Source: Eutypella sp. D-1 (Eukaryota > Ascomycota > Sordariomycetes > Xylariales > Diatrypaceae). Taken from it: a stretch of DNA of 64,000 nucleotides. This document shows positions 49,001 to 61,604 of this stretch, piece by piece. Each line of letters starts with the position of its first letter. Position 1 is the stretch's first letter. Both the position numbers and the translations under genes were made by a program. The notes under the pieces are model-generated. The model did not search any database. It saw only the letters and a list, made by a program, of their open reading frames with translations, and was not told the origin of the DNA. The stretch is taken from positions 186,001 through 250,000 of the forward strand of contig JAJTTP010000029.1 in NCBI GenBank assembly GCA_023313575.1, read 5' to 3'.

Positions 49001-49498
49001 TGGCAGGGTTTAACTGCCTCAAGTACTGCCTGTGTGGGCGCATTTGTAGGGTCTCCCGCGACCAGAGCCTGGCACTGCAGCATGTTGAATAGTTTTCTAT
49101 GAGCTGCCGCACTATTTCGCGGCGAGGATAAGAATAGCTTATGTCTGGTTAATTCAACTCTGGTAAGGTAAAATAATGGGAAAGCAAGTACTTACACCGT
49201 GGCCCGTCTTCATCGTAGCCAATACCATGGCCGTAAAGCGCACATCATTCGGACCATAGTAGGCCAAGATGCTCCCACGATTGTCAGGGCCCAGAGACCT
49301 CATAAGCCGCCACGCTAGGCCATTCACAATATTGGCAAGGTCTGTGTAAGTAATCGTCCTTACCCCAGCTAAGTACGAAGTTTGCTCGGCAGGCCAAACT
49401 CCGTAAGTTGGACTGGGCTCCTGACTGGCTAACTTGTCGACAATCTGAGTCAAGGAATTTTCCCTCCAGAGATTACGCGAAGTGCGACTGGCAGCCAT
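46064..49498 (-). CDS. NRPS-like A-T-R enzyme (adenylation, carrier, thioester reductase)
   Basis: Four exons, 49196-49498, 48896-49137, 48680-48842 and 46064-48598, with phases 0, 2, 0, give about 1080 residues. Such enzymes activate a carboxylic acid as the acyl-AMP, load it on a phosphopantetheine arm and release it by NAD(P)H reduction as aldehyde or alcohol. Adenylation motifs: ATMKTGHGLFLSSPRNSAAA, FVIHTSGSTGLPKPL (built across intron 2), PPFHGAGLLQYLL (across intron 3) and RARADDIIVFLNGEKTNPVS. The carrier Ser is about residue 609 in FFDRGMDSLQAL. The reductase starts near 690 with DILLTGSTGTLGTSIL and keeps the SDR-type Tyr-x3-Lys (NGYSRSKLLAE). No condensation domain is present. It is divergently transcribed from an MFS exporter 773 bases away. 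The substrate is unknown. Confidence 0.9.
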
Positions 49499-50271
49499 TG
49501 AGATGACAGGGTGACTAATTGCACACTGCACGGATCGTAGTTGAAGAACGAAAAAGGAGAGGAGGCACGGGGGAAAAAGACAACTAAAGCTGGGTGTCGT
49601 TTGGGTTACGGAGCGGACAAAGAGGATAAATGAGGGGTTAAAATCTATCTGAAAATCAGTGGTATGTATTTCTATTCTGTAACACCAATATCGATAAAGA
49701 AGAGTAGATTTTTGTTATATCATACCTACCTACTTAGTACATGTAGGTAGGGAGGTGTATGGAAGGATGAACCGTCTTACGCCTACCGATAAGATACTTG
49801 AGGAAGTAGTATTCACTCCCAGGGCTATCACTAGCTGCAGTCATGATTACTGCAGTACCTACATAGATGGTAGGTATATGTTGTACTATACCTAAATAGG
49901 CACACTATCCTAATTCGGCAATAAAGAGGCAATCGCTATGCCACGGTTAGAGTCCTATAGCAAGTCGTGTGTCAATCCTCTACTCTCGCTATCGAAACAG
50001 TGCCCGCGGCCGTCGATTATGGTGGGATGGATGAAATCATGAGACCCCAGTCCGCACCTGCATTAGGCGCTCAGACTACAACCAAACACTAAGAAGGGTC
50101 CCATTGGGGTGGCAATACCGTACTGCTCAGGATTTTATATAAACTAATGCCATAAATCAGAATAAAACTTGAATGTGGCATAGTTAGGTGTGTATGGTAG
50201 TAGTACTTAAAGGAGATTAAAGCCGACTGCACCTGCGATGTCCACAGAACACACTTCGTCAGACAAACCCT
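49499..50271. promoter_or_regulatory. Bidirectional promoter region of NRPS-like enzyme and MFS exporter
   Basis: 773 bases between two start codons in opposite directions. It contains several ACCTACC/GGTAGGT inverted motifs (about 49722-49754 and 49856-49876). No transcription-factor gene is present. Co-regulation is an inference from the arrangement. Confidence 0.45.
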
Positions 50272-52109
50272 ATGTATACCCTTTGCAAAATGGACAGCAA
50301 GACCATGAACCCAACACTCACTGGGTCGGAAGATTTTGAGGGTTTTGATGCTAGCATTACCAAGAAGGCGCTGGAGCCGAGTGAGCAATCGACAGTGATA
50401 CATGGTATTCCGCTTCTTCTATTTACAATGGGCATGATGACTATCGTGTTTCTCATGTGTCTAGACCACTATATCCTAGGCACGTCGCAGTTCTCCATGT
50501 ATGAATAATATATTTACTAAAAGAAATGAAATCACATAGCTACAGCTATTCCTCGCATCACCACGGACTTAAACTCTCTTCAAGACGCAGCTTGGTACAG
50601 CAGCGGCTACTACTTGACAAATATGGCCCTACAGCCTGCCTTTGGCCAGCTCTATAGACTCTTCTCCATTCGCCTCATCTTTCTAGTGTGCATAGTCATC
50701 TTCGAGGCGGGCTCTATCTTCTGCGCCCTGGCACCTTCTTCCATCACTCTCATTACCGGGCGTCTCATCACAGGTGTCGGCGGAGGCGGGCTCTACATTG
50801 GTAGTGTCGTGCTCATCGGCTACGCCATCCCTGTGCGGCGTCGTGCCATGTACATCTCTATGGTGACGAGCCTCGACGGCGTAGCGTCATTCGTGGGCCC
50901 GCTTCTGGGCGGCGTATTCACCGACTCGCACCTCACTTGGCGGTTTTGCTTCTGGATCAACCTGCCGATAGGCTTCGTCGCATTCGTCATACTGTGGTGG
51001 TCACTTGAAGACCCCATACAGCAGCCTTCGCACCTCCTCAAGGAGTCGGTCTTCAAGAAGCTAGTGCGCGTCGACTGGCTTAGTTTGACACTTCTCCTCG
51101 GCGGTTTCACCATGTTTTTACTATCACTACAGTGGGCTGGCATCGTATATGCCTGGGCTAATTCTATTGTCTATGGGCTCATCATTGGAGGCACTCTTAC
51201 GTTGTCACTATACTTTATCCGTCAGCACTATCGGGGTGAGGAGTAAGTCCAATTTTCATTCGCCCCTGCTCATTCAGATTGGTACAACTGACAGCCCCTC
51301 TGCAGGGCCGCTATTCCGTACCGGATTCTACGCCAGAGGACAGTGCTATTCAGCTCCGCCTTCATGCTACTTATCAATATGCTTATCGGCGTATTCGTCT
51401 ACTATCTACCGTTTCAGTTTCAGGCAAGTGATTACTGACTCTTGGTATAGGTACTTGCGTCGTTGTCCCAATGCTGACCCCCACCTCCCGACTGCAGGCT
51501 GTACACGGTAAAAGTGCACAGATGTCTGGAACCACGAACCTGGCGTTTTTGGTGCCACTACTACTCTCTCCTCTGGCAAGTGGTGCCTTGATCAGTTGGG
51601 CTGGTTGTTTCGCGCCCATTATGCAAGTTGGAAGCATCACTGCCGTGGTGGGTGCTACGTTGCTTACGACGCTAAACAGCGGGACATCTGACACCCAACT
51701 CATTATATACCAACTTCTCACCGGCTTTGGGGGTGGCTTTTGTCACCAAATACCGTATACATCAATAATATATCCACTACCCCTAGCTGACGTGGTGTCC
51801 GGGAGTGCCTTATGCAGCTTCCTCAACAGCCTTGGTGCCATTGCCGGGGTGGTGGGCGCGCAAGCCATCTTCGCCACCGCACTTCTAGGCAGGCTCGATA
51901 AACTGGAAGGGGTCGATAGCCGGGCGGTTCTTATGGCAGGAGCAACGAACATTGTTGACTCGGTCCCACAAAGCCTTGTTGCTACGGTGCGTAATGCATA
52001 CAGAGAGGCGCTACGGATAACCTTCTTCCTTCCGGTAGCTGCAGCCGCACTCTGTGTAATTTGCGCTGCTGGAGTAGAGTGGAAGCGTATGGAAAGGCGT
52101 CAATCATGA
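50272..52109 (+). CDS. MFS drug/metabolite exporter, DHA2 type
   Basis: Four exons, 50272-50479, 50540-51242, 51306-51423 and 51498-52109, with phases 1, 2, 0, give about 546 residues. Introns 1 and 3 only work with GC donors (TAG/GCACGT and CAG/GCAAGT). Intron 2 is GT-AG. The result restores family motifs across each junction: LDHYILATAIPRITTDLNSL, PFQFQAVHGKSAQMSG. Other signatures are GRLITGVGGGGLYIGSVVLI (motif with conserved Arg), SLDGVASFVGPLLGGVFTD and LTWRFCFWINLPIG, typical of 14-helix proton-coupled antiporters that expel toxins and secondary metabolites at the plasma membrane. The N-terminus (about 45 residues) is hydrophilic; a second Met at codon 7 is an alternative start. It lies divergent to the NRPS-like gene, whose product it may export. 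Confidence 0.87.
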
Positions 52110-53660
52110 ATAGGGAGAGTATAATACGCGGGTTGTTTGTGTTGTGTTTACCAAGTGTGGCGAGATACTGGCCAGGGTAGACAGGTCGGATCAAGATTTA
52201 ATGTGCACGGGATATGACAGGATTGGACAAATCTTCTGTGAATTACTTTACACCTTACATCCATCAAGATTACGAGGTTTCACTGGTACAGTGCTGCTAA
52301 CAACTTGGAGAGGATTCCGTGTCACATCTAGGAGAGGATGTTGGGAGAAATGAACCAAAGAAAAACCAGACTGACTTGATGTGGCTCCATGTGAAATTTG
52401 CACTAGGTTGCATTGATATGGGTATGGAATTCTATATGCATTAAAGCCCGGTTGGAGTCAGGGTTGTAGCGAGGCTCCTGTAAATGTAAAAGACTTGTGT
52501 TCTTACGTGCCGCCAACGTAGGACTAGGGAAATCCTCCGACTTGAAATGAGTGGCTTCTCCGCCACTAACCGAGACATTACGCTGATAGTTAGATGCCAT
52601 GCAACATCCGAAAAAAACACCGGATAGAGTTCGCGAGTTTGATGGGATAATTGTTTGTACTCGCATATAACAGCTAATAGGAACACTTCAAGTAAGCTTA
52701 ATGTCGTATAATCGCTTACGAAGACCGAAATATGAAGGATTTTGAATTCCACGCCTTATGATCCTCATTGGTCATCGAAATTAGAGTCGTTACACAGTTA
52801 TCACGTTGACTGATGGCGGTGTGCAGTGGTTACCATTTCACTATGAACTTATTTTCGGGCCGGATTTCGACCAACTATCTTCTGTAAATCCGTCTTACTG
52901 TTACTTTGCATCGAATACTGCATGCGGAATAGGCCACAACCGCTCTTCCTATAGGACGCCTAATGCTAGATAAAAGAGTTGCATTTGCTTTTGTACCACA
53001 GCACTGAGATCCTACTGGATGCGAAGACATTACAGCTTTTATTCCCGAATGCTGTGATAGGCTACCGCTATTTCCAATGTTGAGTTGGGGGAGAAGGGTG
53101 GGGTCGATGTTATATACATCGTCCCTAGGCAGTCCTCGCACTGGGTGGCTCCTCCCAATTGGTGCCTGCCCTATCCCTATCTGGTTCTGGAAGCGGGCCG
53201 CGGCCTTAGTGTGCAAAGCTTATTTCGATTAAGCTTCTGTAATATTCGGCTCTCCTCGAGCTAGAGAAAGAAACTAAACGAAAAAAGATATCAATCGCCT
53301 TCAAATGTAACATCTTTTATTGGACAGTCCAGTGGGGAATGAGTACTCAGGGAATGTCTTGTCATACATAAACGCGGGGTTGGCATCAAGGATACATTAC
53401 TACAAAGATGTACAGGAGTCCACTAATTGCATTTCCATAGCTCGCCGTTTAGAAGACGTCCCACCTACGAAAGAATAAAAGACATTGATACATGAGTCAG
53501 CTATTTCCGGAGAAGATCATCATTTGCCAAGGAATCTCGCTATTCCTGCCTGCCTACCTTGTTGCAACGGCAGGACGCGTGGACATATACATGAAATATT
53601 GTGCCTCTCACAAAGTGACACAGGCAGAGGTTTTGCTCATGTGACTCGTATTCTCGCTCA
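52110..53660. other. 1.5 kb gene-poor stretch
   Basis: No supportable gene. Short minus-strand frames (52441-52752, 52875-53216) have no motifs and no splice support. Confidence 0.45.
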
Positions 53661-54191
53661 TTAAGCATTGCCCCAAGATTGCTGGATATTCGTAGTTACG
53701 GTGATTTGCTGCTCAGGGCGGTCGCTTTCATTATCATCCAGCCGATGGAAACCGTCATTCGGTCCTCGAATCGTCAGTGCAATACCCATCTCGCCGCCAG
53801 GGTCCATGCGGTGGGCAACATTACTGGTGTCCGCAACCCGCGAGTTTGTCGCTTTTGACAGGTTGCTTGTTATGTAGCTTTTAAGGCTGGCTAAGAATCG
53901 CAAATTGACCTTCTCTAGCAGCGGTCGGAACATCAACAGGCACGCTGATATGAGATAGATACCTGGCTCTGCTATGGTCCAAATAATCAGCTCGACGGCG
54001 TGGAAAGTGGCATCGATGAACGAGTTGGTGTTGAGAAAAGAACGAAACCGTAGAATTGAGGCTAAGAGCCCACTAATAGGTCTATAATTAGCTAACGCCA
54101 TGGTACGGAGGTAAAGAGCATGCATATACACACTACCGATGGCGAAGGTGACGAAGAGGGCAATTTTCAACCTCGTTGTGGCATGCAACTT
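53661..54191 (-). pseudogene. C-terminal exon of a rhodopsin-like (SAT4-family) fungal membrane protein
   Basis: The open frame encodes about 177 residues. It has helices ALFVTFAIGSVYMHALYL and IIWTIAEPGIYLISACLLMF followed by RPLLEKVN, the end of the fungal rhodopsin-like family found in many secondary-metabolite and CFEM receptor-like proteins. A hydrophilic tail follows. Upstream it starts directly at an acceptor, TATATAG, at 54192-54194, with an in-frame stop beyond it and no ATG. The preceding exon is found at 63949-64000, on the far side of the retroelement. The two exons join in phase 0. The intron is now about 9.76 kb, far beyond fungal norms, so the gene is probably inactive. The rest of its 5' part lies off the right edge. 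Confidence 0.7.
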
Positions 54192-54214
54192 CTATATAAT
54201 AGGAATTGGAATTA

Positions 54215-54421
54215 TGTTGGTTATTAGTGGTTATTAATATGGACCCATATATTAATAAAATGTATTTATATACTTATCTCCCGTTTATATAAAGATATAA
54301 GCTTTGCCCATATACTTTTTTAATAAATAGATAAACTTTAAACCAAAATATAACACTAATTTTACCACTTTTTATTATTATTATTTATTATCTTTTTTTT
54401 TTACGTACGTACTTATTAATA
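54215..54421 (+). repeat. 5' LTR of the Copia element
   Basis: Matches 63697-63899 along its length, including CTTATCTCCCGTTTATATAA and the TTACGTACGTAC block. It starts with TGTTGG. Its end is decayed from CCAACA to TTAATA. Confidence 0.8.
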
Positions 54422-55183
54422 TTAATTAATATTATTAAAAAAATCTTTATTATTACCTTTTTTTATCCGTTTTTATAACGGATAATAATAACCTTTTTTT
54501 ATTTATATTACTATATAATAACCTTATTTTACTTTTTTTATTATTATTATAAATATTATTATCGTTATTAACCTTAAAACCACCTATTATATCGGATAAT
54601 TAAAAATAAACCGGCCTTTTAAAAGCCGTTAAAAAATAACTTTTTAACGGAGCCTTTTAATAAATATTAATATAAAAGGTTACGGGAAAAAAAAGCCGTA
54701 AACATGTTATTATAACTTTTTAACCACTTATAAAAATAAACTGTAATATTTATTTTATTTTTCGACCCCGAAATTATAAAATGGATAAAATTCGATTTAA
54801 TATAAACTATTAACTTTTAAAAGGTAATTTAAATACTGTTTATTATTAATAACTTTAAAAAAACTAATAATAAGTTAAATATTAACCGGACAATTAAAAA
54901 AACTTTTAAGCAATATTAAAACCATTTTTAAAAATTTACGAAAATAGATTTTAACGTTATATTAAAAACGTTTCGATTTATGTTAAAAACCGTATTAATA
55001 TAAAAAAGTATATACGTTAAAAAATAAAATATTAACTTTATAATAATATTAATTAATTTTATTATATAATCTTAATTTTTAATATAAAATTTTAACAAAT
55101 TTAAGTTAATAAAAAGCCGATAACTTAATGTTTTAATATAAAAGGTTTTAATTTATATAACGGATTAAAAGCTAATATATTTA

Positions 55184-55598
55184 TATTATGGCCTGACTAG
55201 GCCAAGTGGGGGCTGGTAACCCTATTCGTTAGCGGTACTGCCGGAAAAATAAAGACGTAAACCAACCACATTTAATAAGCCATAAAAAAAGCTATACATG
55301 GATCCGTTATAATCCATAAATTTAAAAGTATTAATTAAATCCGTTACGATTTAAAGATTTAATATAATTATATATTTTAATATTAGGAATAAAAAATATA
55401 AATAGTATATAATTACGTTTATTACCTTTTTTTTAAATAGTTTTTAAACTTATTAATTTATAATATAACTTAATTATTTAAAGCACCTTTTTTTTTATTA
55501 TCACCAAACGTAATTACTTATTATTTAAAACCTTTAATATTTCTGTTAATATAAATCTTTCGATTAAATTAATAATTAGGAATAAACCAGCCGTTATA
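55184..55598 (+). repeat. 5' LTR of the Gypsy element
   Basis: Aligns with 60534-60948 over its length (shared GGCCTGACTAGGCCAAGTGG, then ATGGATCCGTTATAATCCAT). It is more heavily decayed toward A/T than the 3' copy. Confidence 0.85.
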
Positions 55599-58239
55599 TA
55601 TTATAAGCTTTTATTTAATAATGTTATTAATTTTAAATAATATCCGATATTATGTTTTTTTAAGCTAAAATTTTTAATAAATTATTTAATAATTATTCGA
55701 ATAAATCGAATAAATTAAACGAACGGTAATTACATTTACGAATTAAAAGGTTATACCCGTTAAATTTAAGCTTAAAAAACTTAGACCTTATAATAATATT
55801 ATCCCCGTATAACTTTTTTTTATTATAACCGCAATTTATTTATATTAATAACGTTATATATATATTACGGAAATTAATAAAATTTTTAATATCGCTTTAT
55901 GCTTTACCGGGGGGATAGCTTAATAGTTTAAACCCATTTTAAATACTTTCGTAAAAATAAAAAAGAAAAAAAGATTTACGGAAATTAAATACTTTTTCGA
56001 AAAATATAAAAATTTCGAAAAAAAGGTAAAAACTAATTACAGAAATCCGGATAAGGCCCGAGCCGTTACGTAATAACTTTTAACGTTTAAATAGAAAAAG
56101 GCAGCTTATACGTACGCCGCGTAATTTAAATAATTTACCGTTAAAACAGATTAAGTTAATAATAAATTTTTTATTAACACATTTTATTAAGGATTTAAAA
56201 ATTTGGTTAAAAATGAAATTATTACGTAAAATAAATTAAATGCTTTTAATAAGTTTGTTATTTTAATAATTAAAATCGATAATAAATAATTTAAATAACG
56301 TTAAAAAAAAAAGGACATTATATACTTAAAGGATTTAAAAGATATTAAAATAATAAGAATTAAAATTAAAAGCTTACCGATACATTTTACGGAACGGCAT
56401 TAGGACTTATATTACTTAATATAATACGAAAAAATAAGTAATAAATTAAATATTATAATTATAATAAAATAGGATATTTTAAAAAAAAATATAAAGGATT
56501 TAAACGGAATATAAATTAAAAACCTATGCCCGAAAAGGAATAACCTTCTGCCGGTAAAAAAATGTTCGGAATAATCCGTTACGTATATTCGGATAATAAT
56601 ATTTATTAATAAAGATTATAAAAAATTAAACGATTAGTTTAAGCCGTAATAAGATAATAACGTTAATAATAATAAAATAAATACCTTAATAACGATAAAA
56701 AAAAAGCTTTCGTAAAAACTTATTTTACGGAAAAAAAAAAATAAAACGATTAATTAATTAATTTAAAAAACGATAAGATTATAAATTATAAAAAATATAC
56801 AGCATTTACGTTAAATAATTTTAATAACATTTTAAAAAATAACGATTTAAAATTTATTTATAATGGTTTCGTAATTAGGATAAATTTATTAATTAAAAGA
56901 TTTAAATTCGGATACCGCATTTTTTAAAATACTTTATTAATTATCGAAAATATAAATATTATTAATATAAGGAACGAAAAATCGGTATTATTAACCGAAT
57001 TAAACGAATAGCTAAAAAAGGATTCGATTTTTTATAACAGAAAAAAAACGAAACCGATCGATAATAATATAAGGAAATTCGGCGTTATTATAATAGCGTA
57101 CTGTACGAATAAAAATGGTTAAAAAAGATATTTTGCCCCGGAAGATATTAAATATGCTATTATAACAAATATATATATTAAACGTTAAAAACCATAAAGA
57201 TCCGGAATAAAATCGAATAATAAGAACACGAAATCCGATATTAAAAAAATAAGTTATTAAACGCCGATTTATATACGTTTAAAAATTTACTAAAAAAATA
57301 ACTTTTAATAAAATTAATTTTAAATATTTTTATAAAGATTTAAAAATAGAAAAATAATTATACGTATAAAAAAAATTTAATAAAAAAAAACTTTATAATA
57401 ACTTATATAACGCCGTATAAATTTACGGTAAAGATTTAAAATAATAAAGCCGTTTATATTAAGGCTATAAAGCGGTATCTTAAGGTTTAAAAACGTAATA
57501 CGATATTTATAAACCATTTTAAAAGCTTAAAAACGATACGGATATATTATAATACGAATAAAAATTAAAAATAACTGGTATACCGTTATAATAAATAACG
57601 GAGCCGAAAATAATTATATAACCCCGAAACTATATAATAAATTATAATTATTATAAAAGGAAAAATAATATTTTTATAATATAATAAAAACCGAAAATTA
57701 TGCTTTTTAATACGACGAAAAAAAAGTATTATAAAAAACCGATTAATTTAATATATATATCGAAAAATAAAAATAAAACGTTATTTTTAATATTATACTT
57801 TTAAAAGGATACGATATAATCTTTAAGCAACTATGGCTGTATTAATATAATTTATTAATTAATTAAAAAACTGGTTAAATAATATTTTTTTATCTTTTAA
57901 AAACCGACGATAATTTAAAAAAAAAATCTTAATACTTAACGGATAATAAATACGGGTATAAAAATACGATAAAAACCTTATTAAAAAAAATATAACGAAC
58001 TAAAAAAAAAAAAGATAAAAAAAGGATTAAACAAATTATCGCATTTATCCGATAACAATTCCGCTTTTTTAATAATATCCTGGAAAAAGAAAATAAAACG
58101 ATATTATAAATACGTAACGTATTACCATAATATTATTAATACGATAAAATGTTTTATAAAAAATTTAAAAAAGGATTATTAAACCGTAATAAATAAGATT
58201 ATAAGATTATTTTTATAAAAAAAAAAACGCCACGATTTT

Positions 58240-60330
58240 ATAAAATTTATAACTTTAACGAAATCGAATTTAAGGAATTACGAAAATACCTCGAAAATAA
58301 GTTAATAAAAGGATATATTTAATAATTAAAATTATTAATAAAATATTTTATTATGTTTATACCTAAAAAAACGGTAAATTACGATTAATAATCGATTATC
58401 GATAATTAAATAAAATTATTGTTAAAAATTAAATACCGTTATTATTTATTATTAAAATAAAGGACCGTTTATACGGAGTTAAATAGTTTATTATTTTAAA
58501 CCTTAAGGACGGATATTATTATATTAAAATTAAACCCGGAGATAAATAAAAAATAGCTTTTAAAACGAAATACGGTTTATTTAAATATTTAATTATGCCT
58601 TTCGGATTAATTAACATATTAATATCGTTTTAATATATAATTAATTACGTATTACGAAAATATTTTAATATTTTCGTTATTTATTATTTCGACGATATTT
58701 TTATTTATTTAAAATTAAAAAAATAATATGAAAAGTATATATATAAAGTATTACAAATATTATAAAACGTTAACCTATTAATGGAACCCGAAAAAAGTGT
58801 ATTTCATATACAGGAAGTGGAATTCCTCGGATATATTATCATCCACAGAAAAGGATCAGAGAACGGACGAGCAGATGCTATCAGCAGGTAACCTGTTATG
58901 GAAAAAAAATACATACCAATTAAGCATGCGGTATTCCGATAAACGTTAAAAGGATATTTGGAATAATAATAAATTATTATTATTAAGATTATTTAAAATG
59001 ATTTATATAAACAAATCGAATAATATAATAACGAATTATTAATAAAAAAATAAATAAAAAATTATAAATATTATAAGAATTATAAAAATAATTAATATAA
59101 GAGATTTATAAATATTTTTTATATAAATATTTAAAAGATTATAAATTTTTTAAATAATTATAACGGATTTATGTATTTAATAAAATAAAATTAATAATAT
59201 AGCAAATACGATAACGATATAATATATACGGAAAAACTAAAGCAAAACGATATAAACTTTACGGAGAATTATAACTATTACCAGTTAATAAATAACCATA
59301 AAAATCCATTATATTCGATTTTATTATTAAGTTACCGATATTAAAAAATTTAATAATATATAACGGTTATAACAGTATATTCGTAATCGTTAACCGATTT
59401 ATAAAGTTTTTTTACTTTATTTTATATAACGAAAATACCGACGTAAAATAAATGGTATATATTTTTTTATAACATATTATAATAATATACGGCCTTATAT
59501 TCGAAATTATTTCCGATAAAGGAATAATATTTATATCGAAATTTTAATAAAGTTTTATAATAAAATTAAAATTAAACCTTAAATTTACGACAGCTTTTAA
59601 ACTTTAGGTAAACGGATAAATAAAACAAATTAATTAAATATTAAAAACTTATTTTCGATAATATATTAATTATAAACAGAATAATTAAATTAAGTAATTA
59701 TTTATTATATAATTAGTTTATAACATAACTTATTATAAAAATATACGAACGATACTTATTAACGTTAATTTCGGATTTATTTTAAATATTTATCGAAATA
59801 TTTATAAAAAAGGACCGGATAATATTAAAGCTATATTAATATTAAAACGATTTAAATAATTATATAAAAAAATGAAGGAAAAATTCGAATTTGTACGTTA
59901 ATAAATAAGCCGATATTATAACTAAAAAAGGTTAAAGGGATTAATTTTCTCGGAAAAAAATATGGTTTATTTAATTATAAAAAACATTATAATAAAACGA
60001 TTTAATAAAAAATTTAATTATAAATATATTAGACCGTACCCAGTTATTAAAAAAATATTAAAAAATAATTACGAACTGAATTTATTATTAAAAGTTAGGA
60101 TTTATTTAATTTTTTAAATTTCCTTATTTAAGGACGTAACGAATATAAACGTTATAAAAGTAAGATAAAACGACGTCGAAATAAAAATAAACGAATACGA
60201 AATAAAGAAAATCTTAAACGTGTAAATAAAAAATGGACGAATAAAATATAAAGTTAAATGGAAAGGATATAATAACTCCGAAAATATATAAAAACCTGTT
60301 AATTATTTAATAAACGTTTAACGTTTTTTA
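58240..60330 (+). pseudogene. Gypsy pol remnant: reverse transcriptase, integrase, chromodomain
   Basis: Reading through stops shows a reverse transcriptase at about 58250-58815 (KYGLFKYLIMPFGL, then YYFDDIFIYLK, the diverged active-site YxDD block). A short RNase H end follows at about 58850-58890 (RKGSENGRADAISR), with most of RNase H missing. The integrase core is at about 59340-59650 (FVIVNRFIKFFYF, IISDKGIIFISKF). A chromodomain lies at about 60190-60310 (NGRIKYKVKWKGYNNSEN), which in chromoviruses directs integration into heterochromatin. Nothing here can be translated intact. Confidence 0.8.
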
Positions 60331-60533
60331 AAAATTTTTTATTAACGTTAACGGAAACGTTAATAAAAATAATATTTTAATTAAAATTACCCGATATATT
60401 TATCTTAAATTAATTAAGATCCGGAATAACCTTAAAATTTATTAATATTTTAATAAACCTTATAAAACGTATATTTTCCGCCCGATGTTCTTTTTTTTTT
60501 TAATTTTTTTAATTTTTTTAAATTATCGATATT

Positions 60534-60948
60534 TGTTATGGCCTGACTAGGCCAAGTGGGGCAGGCAACCCTATTCGTTAACGGTACTACCGGAAGAATA
60601 AAGGCATAAGCCAGCCACACTTAATAAAGCCATAAAAAGAGCTACACATGGATCCGTTATAATCCATGGATCTAAAAGTATTAGTTAAATCCGTTACGAT
60701 TTAAGGATTTAATATAACCATATATTTTAATGTTAAAAATAAAGGATATAAATAATATATAATTACGTTTATTACCTTTTTTTTAAATAATTTTTAAATT
60801 TACCAGTTTATAATATAACTTAGTTACTTAAAGCACCTTTTTTTTTGCTATTATTAAACGTGATTATTTATTACTTAAAACCTTTAGCACTCCTATTAAT
60901 ATAAACCCCTTAACTGGACTAATAGTTAGGAATAGACCAGCCGTCACA
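60534..60948 (+). repeat. 3' LTR of the Gypsy element
   Basis: Starts TGTTATGG and ends CCGTCACA. It retains more C and G than the 5' copy. Confidence 0.85.
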
Positions 60949-61604
60949 ATATTATAAAATACCGCTTTTATTATCTTTTTATACCATATTTTTTTCTGTT
61001 TTTAAATACGTTAAGTACGCGTTTTTACACGTTTTTTAACTTTTATAACTTTTTTAAGTTCCGTTTTTAATTTACGATATTAAGAAAATATTTTAAAAAG
61101 CTATTTAATAATAAGGTTAAAAATGTTATACCAAAGCTGGTTTTTTTAAATATAAAAAAAATAATAAGAAAAATCCGATTCCGAAACTTTATATTTAAAA
61201 TGGTAATATTTATAATAAAAATAAAAAGCTATATCGGAAAGATTAATAAATAATATAATAGCTAAAAAAAAATCGCGTTACGCTGTTTTTATAAAAGGTT
61301 TAATACGTTTAAATATATAATTAAATATAATAAAAAAAGGAAATAAAGAGAAAAAAAAAAGGAAAAACTTATTAAAAGACGTAAAAAAAACGGAATAAGT
61401 TTTAAGGATAAAACCTTAAAAAAAAAGAGATTATATTATAACCGGTCGGGCCATTAGGTTTAATAAGGTTAATATAATAAGAAAAGATTTTTAATTTAAG
61501 TTTTAAAAAAAAAATAACCATATTAAAATAAGCTATATACGTTATACGATTAAGAAAAATCGGTTAAATCGGTAATAATTTTAATAACGTTAAATCGTTA
61601 TATT

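Larger units (their letters stand above)
55184..60948 (+). mobile_element. Ty3/Gypsy chromovirus nested in the Copia element
   Basis: Two LTRs of about 415 bp (55184-55598 and 60534-60948) flank a 4.9 kb interior. On the plus strand the interior keeps remnants of reverse transcriptase, integrase and a C-terminal chromodomain in chromovirus order. Every frame is riddled with stops, mostly TAA and TAG from CAA/CAG/TGG codons, the RIP signature. It is non-autonomous today. Confidence 0.85.
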
